Shown here: positions 42,179 through 52,897 of the stretch, in pieces
Numbering within the stretch: position 1 is the stretch's first letter
How the letters are laid out: each line of letters starts with the position of its first letter
DNA from: Albidovulum sp. bin36
Lineage (GTDB): Bacteria; Pseudomonadota; Alphaproteobacteria; Rhodobacterales; Rhodobacteraceae
Length of the DNA stretch: 64,000 nucleotides
Direction of reading: 5' to 3'
Assembly: GCA_002238565.1 (NCBI GenBank)
Contig: MPMP01000004.1
Span: forward strand, 47,075 to 111,074
Notes under the pieces: model-generated
The model's database searches: none
What the model saw: the letters and a program-made list of their open reading frames with translations, nothing else
What the model was told of the DNA's origin: nothing
Translations under genes and position numbers: made by a program

Positions 42179-44142
42179 TAGTTCAATCCCAGCGCCTTTT
42201 TCCTTGAATCCGACCATTTCATAATGAGGTGATCGGCCATTAACCCCATGAAAGCGACGCAAAAGCCCAGCACGAGGCCCTTTCCGACATCGGTCGACGA
42301 CAGCGCCCGCTGCATCTCCTGGCCGAGATCCTGAGTGCCGATAAATGCCGCGATGATGACCATGAACAGCGAAAACATGATCGTCTGGTTCAGGCCGACC
42401 GCAATCGTCGGCAGAGCCATCGGGAAGCGCACCTTCCAAAGCTGCTGCCAATAGCTGGCGCCGCACATGGCCGATGACTCGACCAACTCGCTCGGAGTGC
42501 CCTTGAGCCCCTCGATCGTATAGCGCGTGAAGGGAACCAGCGCGAAGGTTATAACCGCGCCGATCGCCGCCACATCGTTGACGCCGAAAAGCATGACTAC
42601 GGGTATCAAGTATATGAAGCTGGGAAAAGTCTGCGCCGTGTCGCACACGAGCAACGCAAATTTGGCTCGAGATTCCCTGCGCGAAGCCCAGATTCCGAGC
42701 GAAAGGCCGATCGCGACGGCTATTAGAACCGAAAAAGTAATCATGTAGGCGGTTATCATGGCCCTGTCCCACCAGCCCGACATGGCGATCATGCCGAAAA
42801 ACCCGAGACAGACCAGCGCCGACCTCCACCTGCCTACGATCCAGCCCAAGCCGAACCAAAATGCAAGGACCGAGACGAAGGGAAGCCAAAGATAGGCGTC
42901 CCGCATCGGAATGAATACGAATCGAATCAAAAATCCCCGCAGCCACTGGGTAACGGGATCCACTAGCCGCACGAACCAGTCCACTAGAAAATCAGCTTCC
43001 CTGGATACCGTTAGCGCGTGCTTGCGCGGGATTTGATCGGCCAGAGGCCACGCAAGCGAAAGCGCAACGGTCCCCGCCGCCAGCGCCGCCCACGCGACCA
43101 GTATCCAGTGGCGGGCGTACCACGGAGTTCCGCGTTCGAAATGCTTCGGCTGCTTTACGACCCATGCCTTCGAGCATCGGTCCAGCATGACCGCAATGAG
43201 GACAATGGTTATACCGATTTCCAGGGACCGTCCGATCTTTAAGCCCTGAAGCAATTGCAGCAGCTTTTGCCCTAGCCCCGGCATGCCGATGAAACTCGCC
43301 AGAACCACCATGGCTAGACACTGCATGATGACCTGGTTAACTCCCAGAAGGATTTCCGTCCTGGCGGAGGGAATGCGAACGTGCCTAAGAAGCTGCCAGC
43401 CGCTCGAGCCGCACATTTTTCCGCTTTCAACGATTTCGGGGGCAACTTTCTTCATGCCCAGAAGCGTCATGCGAATCATCGGAGGCGCGGCAAAAATCAT
43501 CGTAACGATCGCCCCCGCCTTCGGCCCGACTCCGATGAAAACGACCACCGGTATCATATAGGCGAAATGCGGAAGGGACTGCGCGATATTGAGAAACGGG
43601 TTGATAATCCTTTCGACGTATTGCCTCCTCCAGGCCGCTATGCCCAAAGCAATACCGAGAAGAGCCGACACCGGAGCCGCGACCACGATGACCGACAGAG
43701 TCTCCATCGCCCACTTCCACTGCCCCATGAGGGCGATCCAGACGAAAGTCCCGCCGCATAGCAGCGCGAGGCGCCAGCCGTTCAGCGCATAGCCGATTAC
43801 GGCGGCGGTCACTGCAATGGTCGTCCAGGGCAGAGGCCCAATTCTCGGCCACCTGTTCCGACCGTAAAGCAAGTTGCCCGTTACATCTAGAAACCATTCG
43901 ACGATCGAAGCGAAGGCCCGGGTCGCGTAGATAAATCCCAAATCGTCCTTAATGAAGCCAAATGCGGCGTTTATCCAGTCCGCGAACGGCAAGACGAGCC
44001 AATCCGGCGGCCTGACGAGAGACTCCGGGAGCTGGAACCGGAGCAGGGCCACCGCCGCCGCCGCCGCGATAATGAATTGCCCGATCCGAGCATCGTCGAA
44101 CCTGAAGTCGCTACGGAGTGTTTCTGTCGGCGCGATATTCAC
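42178..44142 (-). CDS. Double-domain ABC permease of the ProW/TmoW type
   Basis: 654 aa with two permease modules (NIAQSLPHFAYMIPVVVFIGVG..ESGKMCGSSGWQLLRHVRIPSA and CDTAQTFPSFIYLIPVVMLFGVN..ESSAMCGASYWQQLWKVRFPMA). Confidence 0.9.
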   Translation of the reverse strand: MNIAPTETLRSDFRFDDARIGQFIIAAAAAVALLRFQLPESLVRPPDWLVLPFADWINAAFGFIKDDLGFIYATRAFASIVEWFLDVTGNLLYGRNRWPRIGPLPWTTIAVTAAVIGYALNGWRLALLCGGTFVWIALMGQWKWAMETLSVIVVAAPVSALLGIALGIAAWRRQYVERIINPFLNIAQSLPHFAYMIPVVVFIGVGPKAGAIVTMIFAAPPMIRMTLLGMKKVAPEIVESGKMCGSSGWQLLRHVRIPSARTEILLGVNQVIMQCLAMVVLASFIGMPGLGQKLLQLLQGLKIGRSLEIGITIVLIAVMLDRCSKAWVVKQPKHFERGTPWYARHWILVAWAALAAGTVALSLAWPLADQIPRKHALTVSREADFLVDWFVRLVDPVTQWLRGFLIRFVFIPMRDAYLWLPFVSVLAFWFGLGWIVGRWRSALVCLGFFGMIAMSGWWDRAMITAYMITFSVLIAVAIGLSLGIWASRRESRAKFALLVCDTAQTFPSFIYLIPVVMLFGVNDVAAIGAVITFALVPFTRYTIEGLKGTPSELVESSAMCGASYWQQLWKVRFPMALPTIAVGLNQTIMFSLFMVIIAAFIGTQDLGQEMQRALSSTDVGKGLVLGFCVAFMGLMADHLIMKWSDSRKKALGLN

Positions 44143-44144
44143 AT

Positions 44145-45170
44145 TCAGCCGCCGAACAGCACTTCCAGGGCGTCGCTCTTGCGCAGCACGCCGATCAGCT
44201 CGCCGCGACCGTCAGTCACGGGTATGGAGCTGCGAGTTTCTTCCAGCAGCTGCCTCGCGAGCTGGCGAACGGTTTTTTCGCCGTCGATCGGCTCGCCGGT
44301 CGCCGCGCCTTCGCCTATCGGCCTCGCCAGCACTTTCGCGTGAACAACCCTGGATTTTTCGACATCCTCGGTAAACCTGGCGACGTATTCGGTCGCCGGC
44401 GACAGGACGATCTTGTCGGGCGTATCGCATTGCTCGACGGCGCCGTCCTTCATGATCGCGATGCGATCGGCCAGCCTTAGAGCCTCGTCGAAATCGTGGG
44501 TGATGAATACGATGGACTTGGCGAGCATCTCCTGAAGGCGCAGAAACTCGTCCTGCATTTCTCGGCGTATGAGCGGGTCGAGGGCGGAGAACGGCTCGTC
44601 GAGAAACCAAATGTCCGGCTCGATGGCGAGCGAACGGGCGATGCCGACGCGCTGCTGCTGGCCGCCGGACAATTCGCGGGGGAAGTAGTCTTCTCTGCCG
44701 TCGAGTCCCACGAGCTTGATGACTTCCATGGCTCGCTCTCGCCGCGCATGGTGGTCCTGTCCGCGCATTTCAAGCGGAAACGCGACGTTTTCCAATACCG
44801 TTCTGTACGGAAGCAGCCCGAAGCTCTGGAACACCATGCCCATCTTGCTTCGTCGCAGTTCGATCAGCTGGCGCTCGGACAAGTCCGCCAATTCCTGCCC
44901 CTCGACGCGTACGGAGCCGCCGGTTACGTCGATAAGCCGGCACAGGCACCTAACCAGGGTCGATTTACCCGATCCCGACAAGCCCATGATGACGAGCATT
45001 TCGCCGCGATTTATCTCCAGCGAAACGTCTCTAACCGCGGCGATGTAACCGTCGCCGCTGATGTCCGCGTAGGTATGCCCGGCCGGAATCGCTTCAAGGT
45101 ATTTGCGCGGCTCGGGACCGAAAAGCTTCCAGACCTGCCTGCAGGAAATAGCGGATTCAGCGGACTCCAT
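44145..45170 (-). CDS. ABC transporter ATP-binding protein of the ProV/TmoV type
   Basis: IMGLSGSGKSTLVRCLCRLID, ELSGGQQQRVGIARSLAIEPDIWFLDEPFSALDPLIR, two C-terminal CBS-like repeats. Confidence 0.93.
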   Translation of the reverse strand: MESAESAISCRQVWKLFGPEPRKYLEAIPAGHTYADISGDGYIAAVRDVSLEINRGEMLVIMGLSGSGKSTLVRCLCRLIDVTGGSVRVEGQELADLSERQLIELRRSKMGMVFQSFGLLPYRTVLENVAFPLEMRGQDHHARRERAMEVIKLVGLDGREDYFPRELSGGQQQRVGIARSLAIEPDIWFLDEPFSALDPLIRREMQDEFLRLQEMLAKSIVFITHDFDEALRLADRIAIMKDGAVEQCDTPDKIVLSPATEYVARFTEDVEKSRVVHAKVLARPIGEGAATGEPIDGEKTVRQLARQLLEETRSSIPVTDGRGELIGVLRKSDALEVLFGG

Positions 45171-45190
45171 TCAATCGACCCCGGAATTAC

Positions 45191-45213
45191 GCGCCCCGGC
45201 TCCGCCGGGGCGC
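45191..45213 (-). promoter_or_regulatory. Perfect intercistronic hairpin between proX/tmoX-like and proV/tmoV-like genes
   Basis: GCGCCCCGGC tcc GCCGGGGCGC, 10-bp perfect stem, 3-nt loop, no following U-tract. Confidence 0.75.
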
Positions 45214-45238
45214 ATTGAAAATCCTTGGCATCAAGCGA

Positions 45239-46225
<987 letters not shown>

Positions 46226-46295
46226 CTAAGGCCGCCCTACTGTTTGAGCCAGTTACGATTAGCGGTCGCAAAGCGAAGCCCGATTTCCCGCGGCT

Positions 46296-46889
46296 CTACC
46301 TAGCGACCGTTTCCGGCGGAGCGGGATTCGCTTTGCAGCTAGCCCACTCCGGTTCGAAAACCAAAATGTCCGAATCCGAGCGAAGGCCCGGGTTGAACAG
46401 CAAGTTGTGCCAGAACGTCGCCTCCCGAACGTTCGCGCCCGCTTGCGCCAGGCGCACGGCGCATATCAAGTCGAACCTTTGCGCGAACGCATTGAATCCG
46501 AGAACGCAGCGCCCGGCGGCAAGCAACCGCCGGGAGACCGCCGAGCCGGGAGCGAATGTCGCCGTAAGCGCGCCGGCGAATTTCCAGGCGTATTGGTAGT
46601 AGCCGGCCGAGAAGTACCGCAGCGCTTGGCCGCGGCGCTCGGCCGGGTCGTTGGTTCCGCGATACATTTGCATCATTTCCGGAACAGCCGAGTATTCGGG
46701 AGCCCGGGGCAGCACCGTAACGATGTAGGCGACCGGATCCGATTCGTCTGCAAGGCTCGCGGCGGCGATCGCCGATCCGTCGGGCTTGCCGCCGGCCTCT
46801 CGCATCGCCAGCTGCCGGGCTCGGCACTGCCAGCGGACAAATGCGTCCCGAAAATTCACTTCAGCCGGACTCCGCACGCCATTCGTCAA
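46296..46889 (-). CDS. Uncharacterised protein embedded in the TMAO-type cluster
   Basis: 197-aa ORF, good codon bias, overlaps the downstream end of the nitrilase start (46886-46889), same strand as neighbours. Confidence 0.68.
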   Translation of the reverse strand: MTNGVRSPAEVNFRDAFVRWQCRARQLAMREAGGKPDGSAIAAASLADESDPVAYIVTVLPRAPEYSAVPEMMQMYRGTNDPAERRGQALRYFSAGYYQYAWKFAGALTATFAPGSAVSRRLLAAGRCVLGFNAFAQRFDLICAVRLAQAGANVREATFWHNLLFNPGLRSDSDILVFEPEWASCKANPAPPETVAR

Positions 46890-47734
46890 GCCACGCTCCT
46901 GATTTCGCCGGCCGGGCGCTCGTAGGGCCTATCGTGGCAAAGGCTCGGAACGCGCCGCCGCGCGTCCGCGACAAGACCGAGATCCACGCGCGCTCTTACT
47001 ACTCCAGGCCCCGTTCCCCCGTCGGCGGCGACTCGTCCCCACGGATCGACGACAAGCGAATGCCCGTAGCAGGCCCCGCCTCCCGGAACCGGGCCGACCG
47101 AGCAGGGCGAAAGTACGTAGCAGCCGTTCTCTATCGCCCTGGCCCGGTTGAGCACGTGCCAGTGCGCCTCGCCCGTTCGCTTCGTAAAGGCGGCGGGCAC
47201 CGTCAGGAAGTCGGCCCCGGCCTGCGAGAGTTCCCGGTAAAGGCCGGGAAACCGCAGCTCGTAGCAAATCGTGAAGCCGAGCAGCCCGAAATCCGTGGGA
47301 ACGAGACTCGCCCTTGATCCGGGATGAACGCGCGCGCTTTCCTCGTAGACTTCGCTGGGCGACAGCTGCACGTCGAAGAGATGAATCTTGTTGTAGCGCG
47401 CTCGGATGTCGCCCTGGCCATCGATGACGAAGCCGCGGTTGAAGAACTTTCCCTCCGGTCCCTCGACGGCTACCGACCCTAACAGAATCCAGACTTCGCG
47501 CGAGCGGGCGAAGTCCCTGAAGGCGGCAAGAACCGGGTGGTCGCCCTCCTTCGCCGTGGGAGGGGCCAGCATCGCCCCCTCCGAGCGCAGTCCGCCGCAA
47601 TATTCCGGCAGCATGAGGAATTTGGCGCCCTCCTCGACCGCCTGCCTGGCAAGAGGCATGGCTTCGTCCAGCGCCGTTGCGAAATCCGGCTGCGGGCGCG
47701 TCTGCAGCAAGCCCGCCTCGAAGCAGCTGCTCAT
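46886..47734 (-). CDS. Carbon-nitrogen hydrolase (nitrilase superfamily)
   Basis: 282 aa; FLMLPEYCGGL (Glu), YNKIHLFDV (Lys), FTICYELRFPGLYREL (Cys) catalytic triad. Confidence 0.93.
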   Translation of the reverse strand: MSSCFEAGLLQTRPQPDFATALDEAMPLARQAVEEGAKFLMLPEYCGGLRSEGAMLAPPTAKEGDHPVLAAFRDFARSREVWILLGSVAVEGPEGKFFNRGFVIDGQGDIRARYNKIHLFDVQLSPSEVYEESARVHPGSRASLVPTDFGLLGFTICYELRFPGLYRELSQAGADFLTVPAAFTKRTGEAHWHVLNRARAIENGCYVLSPCSVGPVPGGGACYGHSLVVDPWGRVAADGGTGPGVVRARVDLGLVADARRRVPSLCHDRPYERPAGEIRSVA

Positions 47735-47736
47735 CG

Positions 47737-48150
47737 CTAGAACTTCGAATACGCCTGGCGCAGGGCCACGAGCGGATGCCGCGCCGACATCTGGAACTTG
47801 ACTAGAAGCTCCCGGGCGATCATGTCGCGATCCTGCTGGCCGGACGGCAATTCCACGCTCTCCGGCACGCGAACCCAGCTATTGATGTTGCGGTCGAATA
47901 CCGCCGCGTTGCCTTCCTCGTAGCCCATGTGCACGTCTTCGAGCCAATTCAGGTCGTCCCACCCCATCACCTCCATATACTCCTTCAGAAAGGGCGTCAG
48001 GCGCGAGTAGTCGGGGACGAGATTGACATCGTACCGATAGCCGATGTGCTGGCCGATTTCCCTTTCGCGATCGGATGCAAGCCCGTGGGCGTCGTTCAGA
48101 AACTGATCGACGTCCTCGATGCTCGATCCCTTGTAGCTGGTTCCGGACAT
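47737..48150 (-). CDS. Uncharacterised 137-aa acidic protein between nitrilase and glxD/mgsC-like gene
   Basis: MSGTSYKGSSIEDVDQFLNDAHGLASDREREIGQHIGYRYDVNLVPDYSRLTPFLKEYMEVMGWDDLNWLEDVHMGYEEGNAAVFDRN; tight spacing. Confidence 0.7.
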   Translation of the reverse strand: MSGTSYKGSSIEDVDQFLNDAHGLASDREREIGQHIGYRYDVNLVPDYSRLTPFLKEYMEVMGWDDLNWLEDVHMGYEEGNAAVFDRNINSWVRVPESVELPSGQQDRDMIARELLVKFQMSARHPLVALRQAYSKF

Positions 48151-48160
48151 TCCGTTCTCC

Positions 48161-49525
48161 TCACAGGTGGTGGTAGTCTTCGACTCCGACCGTGTAGTTT
48201 GTTCCGGCAAGCGGCACGCCGGCCATGGCCGACGCTTCCATGGTCAGGGCCGCGAGATCCTCCGGCTCGAGCGAGTGAAGATTCGTCTTGCCGCAGGCGC
48301 GCGCGAACATCTGCGCCTCTATGGTCAGCGTATGCAGGAAATTGTAGACTCGCTCCGCCGCCTCGTCGGGGTCCAGCCGCGCCCGCAGCTTCGGATCCTG
48401 GGTCGCCACCCCGACCGGGCAGCGCCCCGAATGGCAGTGGTAGCAGTGGCCGGCCTCGGCGCCGATCTCCTCGGGATAATTCGCCTCCGGTATGTCCTTG
48501 TTGCAATTCAGCGCCATCATGACCGAATGGCCGATCGCGATGCAGTCCGCGCCCAGGGCGATGGCCTTGGCCACGTCCGCGCCGTTGCGGATGCCGCCGG
48601 CGTAGACCAGGGATATCTCGCCGCGCTTTCCGAGGTCGTCGATGGCCTTCCTCGCCTGGCGAATGGCCGCCATTCCCGGAACGCCCGTTTCCTCGGTCGC
48701 AAGGTGCGGGCCTGCGCCCGTGCCGCCTTCCATGCCGTCGATATAGATCGAATCCGGACCGCATTTGACGGCCATGCGAACGTCGTCGTAGACGCGCGCC
48801 GCGCCGAGCTTCAGCTGGATCGGAATGCGCCAGTCGGTCGCCTCGCGGATTTCGTGGATCTTCAGCGCAAGATCGTCCGGTCCGAGCCAGTCGGGATGCC
48901 GCGCCGGCGACCGCTGGTCGATGCCTGCCGGCAGCGAGCGCATTTCCGCGACCTGGTCGGTCACTTTCTGACCCATCAAATGCCCGCCGAGCCCGACTTT
49001 GCAGCCCTGCCCTATAAAGAATTCGCAGGCGTCCGCCAGTACGAGGTGATGCGGATTGAAGCCGTAGCGGGACTGGATGCACTGGTAGAGCCATTTCGAC
49101 GAATAGCGGCGCTCGTCGGGAATCATGCCGCCTTCCCCGGAGCAGGTCGCGGTGCCCGCCATGGTCGCGCCCCGAGCCAGGGCGGTCTTGGCTTCATAGG
49201 ACAGTGCGCCGAAGCTCATTCCCGTGACGTAGACCGGGATGTCGAGTTCCAGCGGCCGCTTCGCGCAAGGGCCGATCACGGTCTTCGTATCGCACTTTTC
49301 GCGGTAGCCCTCGATGACGAATCGAGTCAGCGTTCCCGGCAGAAACGTCAGATCGTCCCAGTGAGGTATTTTCTTGAAAAGCGAGAACCCGCGCATGCGA
49401 TAGCGGCCGAGTTCGGATTTGATGTGAATGTCGTCGATGACGTGCGGAGGGAATATAAAGGAATCCCCAATTCGGTGCACGTCCCGGTCAAGTGGCTTTT
49501 TGCCCAGCATGCCGCCGTCGGCCAT
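48161..49525 (-). CDS. FMN-binding glutamate synthase family protein (GlxD / MgsC-like)
   Basis: 454 aa; VTGMSFGALSYEAKTALARGATMAGTATCSGEGG, DSIYIDGMEGGTGAGP, LVYAGGIRNGADVAKAIALGAD, CYHCHSGRCPVGVATQDP. Confidence 0.93.
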   Translation of the reverse strand: MADGGMLGKKPLDRDVHRIGDSFIFPPHVIDDIHIKSELGRYRMRGFSLFKKIPHWDDLTFLPGTLTRFVIEGYREKCDTKTVIGPCAKRPLELDIPVYVTGMSFGALSYEAKTALARGATMAGTATCSGEGGMIPDERRYSSKWLYQCIQSRYGFNPHHLVLADACEFFIGQGCKVGLGGHLMGQKVTDQVAEMRSLPAGIDQRSPARHPDWLGPDDLALKIHEIREATDWRIPIQLKLGAARVYDDVRMAVKCGPDSIYIDGMEGGTGAGPHLATEETGVPGMAAIRQARKAIDDLGKRGEISLVYAGGIRNGADVAKAIALGADCIAIGHSVMMALNCNKDIPEANYPEEIGAEAGHCYHCHSGRCPVGVATQDPKLRARLDPDEAAERVYNFLHTLTIEAQMFARACGKTNLHSLEPEDLAALTMEASAMAGVPLAGTNYTVGVEDYHHL

Positions 49526-49545
49526 CTCCGTATCCTTTCGAATTC

Positions 49546-50415
49546 CTAGAGAATCAGCTTTTTCTCAGCCGGTTCAAGATTGTCGTAGTTCCAGAGCTGC
49601 TTGCCCGCCACGATTTTGGTGAAGTGGCCGACTCCCCGTTCCGGAAGCAGGCCGTATAGCCGCAGCTTCCTGGCCAGCCAGTCTTTTTCGATCCCGTCCA
49701 TTTCGGCTTCCACGGCGTCGACTCCGAGGCTTCTGATTTCGCCGCCGACGTATATGCTGCCGTCGTACATTGAATCGCCGAGATTCTTTCCGGCGTTGCC
49801 GCAGACGATCATCCTGCCCCGCTGCATCATGAATCCGGACAGCGCGCCCGTATCGCCGCCGACGAGGATCGTTCCGCCCTTCATATCTATTCCGGTTCGG
49901 GAACCGACCGAGCCCTTGCAGACCAGATCGCCGCCGCGGATCGCCGCGCCGAAGGTCGATCCCGCGTTCTTTTCGATCACGACCGTTCCCGACATCATGT
50001 TCTCTCCGCAGGACCAGCCGACCCGCCCGTTGATCCGAACGTTGGGGCCGTCGATCAATCCCACGCCGAAATATCCGAGCGACCCCTCGAAGATCAGATT
50101 GAGCCGGCTCAGGATGCCGACGCCCAGCCCGTGCTTTCCGCGCGGATTCCTGATTACAATCGTTCCGTTTCCGTCGCTCATGAGTTCCCGAATCCGGGAA
50201 TTGGCCTCGGTGGCGGACATTTCGCCGACGTCGATTTCGGTTCTCTTGTTGAAATCGACATCCGGCGCCCACGGATACGTGAACCTGCTCGCCTCGTCGG
50301 GGTCGAATTCAACGAACATCGACCGCCCGGACAGCTGCTCGGTCGCCATTCCGAGCCGCTTGGCGCGCTCGTCCTGGGACAGATCCTTGAATTCGGCGCT
50401 TGTCACGCTTGCCAT
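49546..50415 (-). CDS. GXGXG-domain protein (GlxC / MgsB-like)
   Basis: 289 aa; GYFGVGLIDGPNVRINGRVGWSCGENMMSGTVVIEKNAGSTFGAAIRGGDLVCKGSVGSRTGIDMKGGTILVGGD beta-helix repeats. Confidence 0.92.
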   Translation of the reverse strand: MASVTSAEFKDLSQDERAKRLGMATEQLSGRSMFVEFDPDEASRFTYPWAPDVDFNKRTEIDVGEMSATEANSRIRELMSDGNGTIVIRNPRGKHGLGVGILSRLNLIFEGSLGYFGVGLIDGPNVRINGRVGWSCGENMMSGTVVIEKNAGSTFGAAIRGGDLVCKGSVGSRTGIDMKGGTILVGGDTGALSGFMMQRGRMIVCGNAGKNLGDSMYDGSIYVGGEIRSLGVDAVEAEMDGIEKDWLARKLRLYGLLPERGVGHFTKIVAGKQLWNYDNLEPAEKKLIL

Positions 50416-51338
50416 ACCCGCACCTCCTCGTCGTAGGGATCCCAGGTATCTATTTCCTGCGGCAGGATCGACCGGATGGAAACTTCCTCCGACGCCATGG
50501 CGATCAAATCGTCGCTTTCGTAGAGCACCAGTGGCTTGGCGGCCATCGTGTCCTTGGCCATTCCAAGCTGATTCTCCGTCGCGACAAGGTACGTAAACAC
50601 GCCGTCGATTTCCTCCACCGAGCGACGCAGGCTGTCTTTCAGCTCCACGCCGTTTGCGAGATTGTGCGCCGTATAGACCGCCAGCAATTCCGAATCGCAG
50701 TTCGACATGAACCGGTGCCCCTTCCGCTCCATCTCCCGCCGCATGAGCCAGTAGTTCGTGATCTGGCCGTTATGCACGACCGATATGTCGTTGTACGGAA
50801 ACGCCCAGTACGGGTGCGCCGATCTGATATCGACATCGGATTCGGTCGCCATCCTGGTGTGGCCGATCGCGTGAGTTCCGACGAAGCCGCCGAGACCGTA
50901 GGCATCGGCCACCGTTTCGGCATCGCCGAGATCCTTGATCAGTTCCAGCCCCTTGCCGAGAGAAAGAATCTCGACCCCGTCGGTTTCTTCGATATGTCGG
51001 GCCATGTCCTCGGTATCGCCGTCGTGGGACAGGATGTACCTCAAAGCGTATTGGGTAGCCCTGGCCCGGTCCTTGACCAACGCGCCATGCTCCTCGAGTA
51101 TGCCGTCGACCCTTTCAATGCGCTCCTCTATCAGCCCGTGAATCCCGTGCCCTCGGCCCATGTCCTCCTGTTCCGCGACCTTGAACCTCATGATGAAATC
51201 GCCCGGACTGGCTTCTCCGTAGACCGCGTAGCCGGTGGAATCAGGGCCCCGATGCCTGAGCGCCTGCAACATCGCAGTCATCTCCGAGCCGACGCCGGAA
51301 GATTTTCCGCGATGGATCAATCCCGCTATTCCGCACAT
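50403..51338 (-). CDS. Class II glutamine amidotransferase (GlxB / MgsA-like)
   Basis: Start MCGIAGLIHRGKSSGVGSEMTAMLQALRHRGPDSTGYAVYG (nucleophile Cys2); GHTRMATESDVD; the listed ORF extension to 52409 is spurious. Confidence 0.93.
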   Translation of the reverse strand: MCGIAGLIHRGKSSGVGSEMTAMLQALRHRGPDSTGYAVYGEASPGDFIMRFKVAEQEDMGRGHGIHGLIEERIERVDGILEEHGALVKDRARATQYALRYILSHDGDTEDMARHIEETDGVEILSLGKGLELIKDLGDAETVADAYGLGGFVGTHAIGHTRMATESDVDIRSAHPYWAFPYNDISVVHNGQITNYWLMRREMERKGHRFMSNCDSELLAVYTAHNLANGVELKDSLRRSVEEIDGVFTYLVATENQLGMAKDTMAAKPLVLYESDDLIAMASEEVSIRSILPQEIDTWDPYDEEVRVWQA

Positions 51339-51415
51339 TGCTTCAGCCTTTCTGTTTTCAATTAGGTCGATCCGGGGCGGACATGCGGCGGCGCCGTCGC
51401 CGCCCCGAAAGAATT

Positions 51416-52897
51416 CTACGGCAGGCAGTCCAGATAGGTGTCGACGTCCCAGTCCGTTACCGTGTGCATGAACCGCTCCCACTCGTCGGTTTTGTACTCG
51501 TGGAAGAGGCGGAACATTTCGCCCGGCATCCCGCGCTGAATCACTTCGTCGGCCTTCAGAGCGTCCAGCGCTTCGCCGAGCGACATCGGCAGGCGCTTGA
51601 CTTCCTTGCCGGCTTCGATCGCCTCGTAGATATTGCGCTCTTCGGGAGGGCCGGGATCGAGTTCGTTTTCGATGCCGTCGTCCGCCGCGGCCAGAATCAC
51701 CGAGCCCATCAGGTACGGGTTGACCATCGAATCCACCGAGCGGTATTCGAAACGGCCGGGCGCCGAAACGCGCAAGCCCGTCGTCCTGTTCTGAAAACCC
51801 CAGTCGGCAAAGACCGGCGCCCAGAATCCGGTGTCCCAGAGGCGGCGGTAGGAATTGACCGTGGACGACCCCACGGCCGTCAGCGCCCTGAGGTGGGCGA
51901 CAATTCCGCCGATTGTCATCAAGCCGGTCTTGCCCGGCAATTGCGGGTCGTCGCCGTCCGGCATGAAGGTATTCTCGCCTCCGGTCAAATACATGAAGTT
52001 TTGCTCCATGCCGGGCAGATTGCCGGCATCGTTGCCAGTCCTTCGGAAGGTCTCCTCGCCGCCGTGCCACAGCGAAAGATTGTGGTGGCAGCCCGAAGCC
52101 GAAACGCCGACGAACGGCTTCGACATGAAGCAGGCGATCAGGTTGAATTCGCGCGCGACCTGCGCGCAGATTTGGCGATAGGTCGTCAGCCTGTCGGCAT
52201 TGCGCAGCACCTCGTCGAACATCCAGTTCAGCTCGAGCTGGCCCGGAGCGTCCTCGTGGTCTCCCTGGATCATGTCCAGCCCCATGCGGCGGGAGTATTC
52301 TATGACCTTCATATATACGGGCCGCAGGCTTTCGAACTGGTCGATGTGATAGCAGAACGGCTTGGAAAAGCCGCCCGCCGGCTTGCCGTCGGCGTCGCGC
52401 TTCAGCCACATCATTTCCGGCTCGGTTCCCATGCGCAGATGCAGGCCGCCGTGCTTGCCCTTGAATTCGTCGTGGAGACGGCGCAGGTTTCCGCGGCAGT
52501 CCGCGGTTAGAAACGCTCCGGGGTCCTCTCGTTCCTCGCGGTTTCGGAACAGCGTGCAGTAGAACCGCGCGATGCGATTATCCCAAGGCAGCTGCACCAT
52601 CGTCTCCGGCTCCGGGATCCCAACCAGCTCCGCGGATTCGGGCCCGTAGCCGAGATAGTCGCCTCTGCGGTTCGTGAAGAGGTTCACGGTCGCGCCGTAC
52701 ACAAGCTGGAACCCCTTGGAAGCCACCGACTCCCAATGGTCGGACGGAATGCCCTTGCCCATGATTTTTCCGGTTATCGACACGAACTGCAAATAGAGGT
52801 ACTCGATGCCGAGCCTGTCGATTTTTTCCCGGACTTCCTTTACGAGTTCGTCCCTTCCCGGTGCATTGACGAACTTTTCAATATCCGTTTCGGTCAT
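51416..52897 (-). CDS. Glutamine synthetase family protein (GlnT / gamma-glutamylmethylamide synthetase-like)
   Basis: 493 aa from MTETDIEKFVNAPGRDELVKEVREKI; DHEDAPGQLELNW, SGCHHNLSL, NSYRRL, FEYRSVDS GS motifs. Confidence 0.9.
   Translation of the reverse strand: MTETDIEKFVNAPGRDELVKEVREKIDRLGIEYLYLQFVSITGKIMGKGIPSDHWESVASKGFQLVYGATVNLFTNRRGDYLGYGPESAELVGIPEPETMVQLPWDNRIARFYCTLFRNREEREDPGAFLTADCRGNLRRLHDEFKGKHGGLHLRMGTEPEMMWLKRDADGKPAGGFSKPFCYHIDQFESLRPVYMKVIEYSRRMGLDMIQGDHEDAPGQLELNWMFDEVLRNADRLTTYRQICAQVAREFNLIACFMSKPFVGVSASGCHHNLSLWHGGEETFRRTGNDAGNLPGMEQNFMYLTGGENTFMPDGDDPQLPGKTGLMTIGGIVAHLRALTAVGSSTVNSYRRLWDTGFWAPVFADWGFQNRTTGLRVSAPGRFEYRSVDSMVNPYLMGSVILAAADDGIENELDPGPPEERNIYEAIEAGKEVKRLPMSLGEALDALKADEVIQRGMPGEMFRLFHEYKTDEWERFMHTVTDWDVDTYLDCLP

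Noticed and set aside
42179-42946. Extension of the 1047-aa ORF (39803..42946) beyond the tdm-like start
   Set aside because: The extra 256 residues are an alternative frame of the ABC permease gene on the same strand; the real start is ATG at 42178, overlapping the permease stop by one base
48096-49525. 332-aa minus and 460-aa plus long ORFs over the glxD/mgsC-like gene
   Set aside because: Shadow/antisense frames with skewed Arg/His/Gly composition; the FMN-binding glutamate synthase frame has clear motifs
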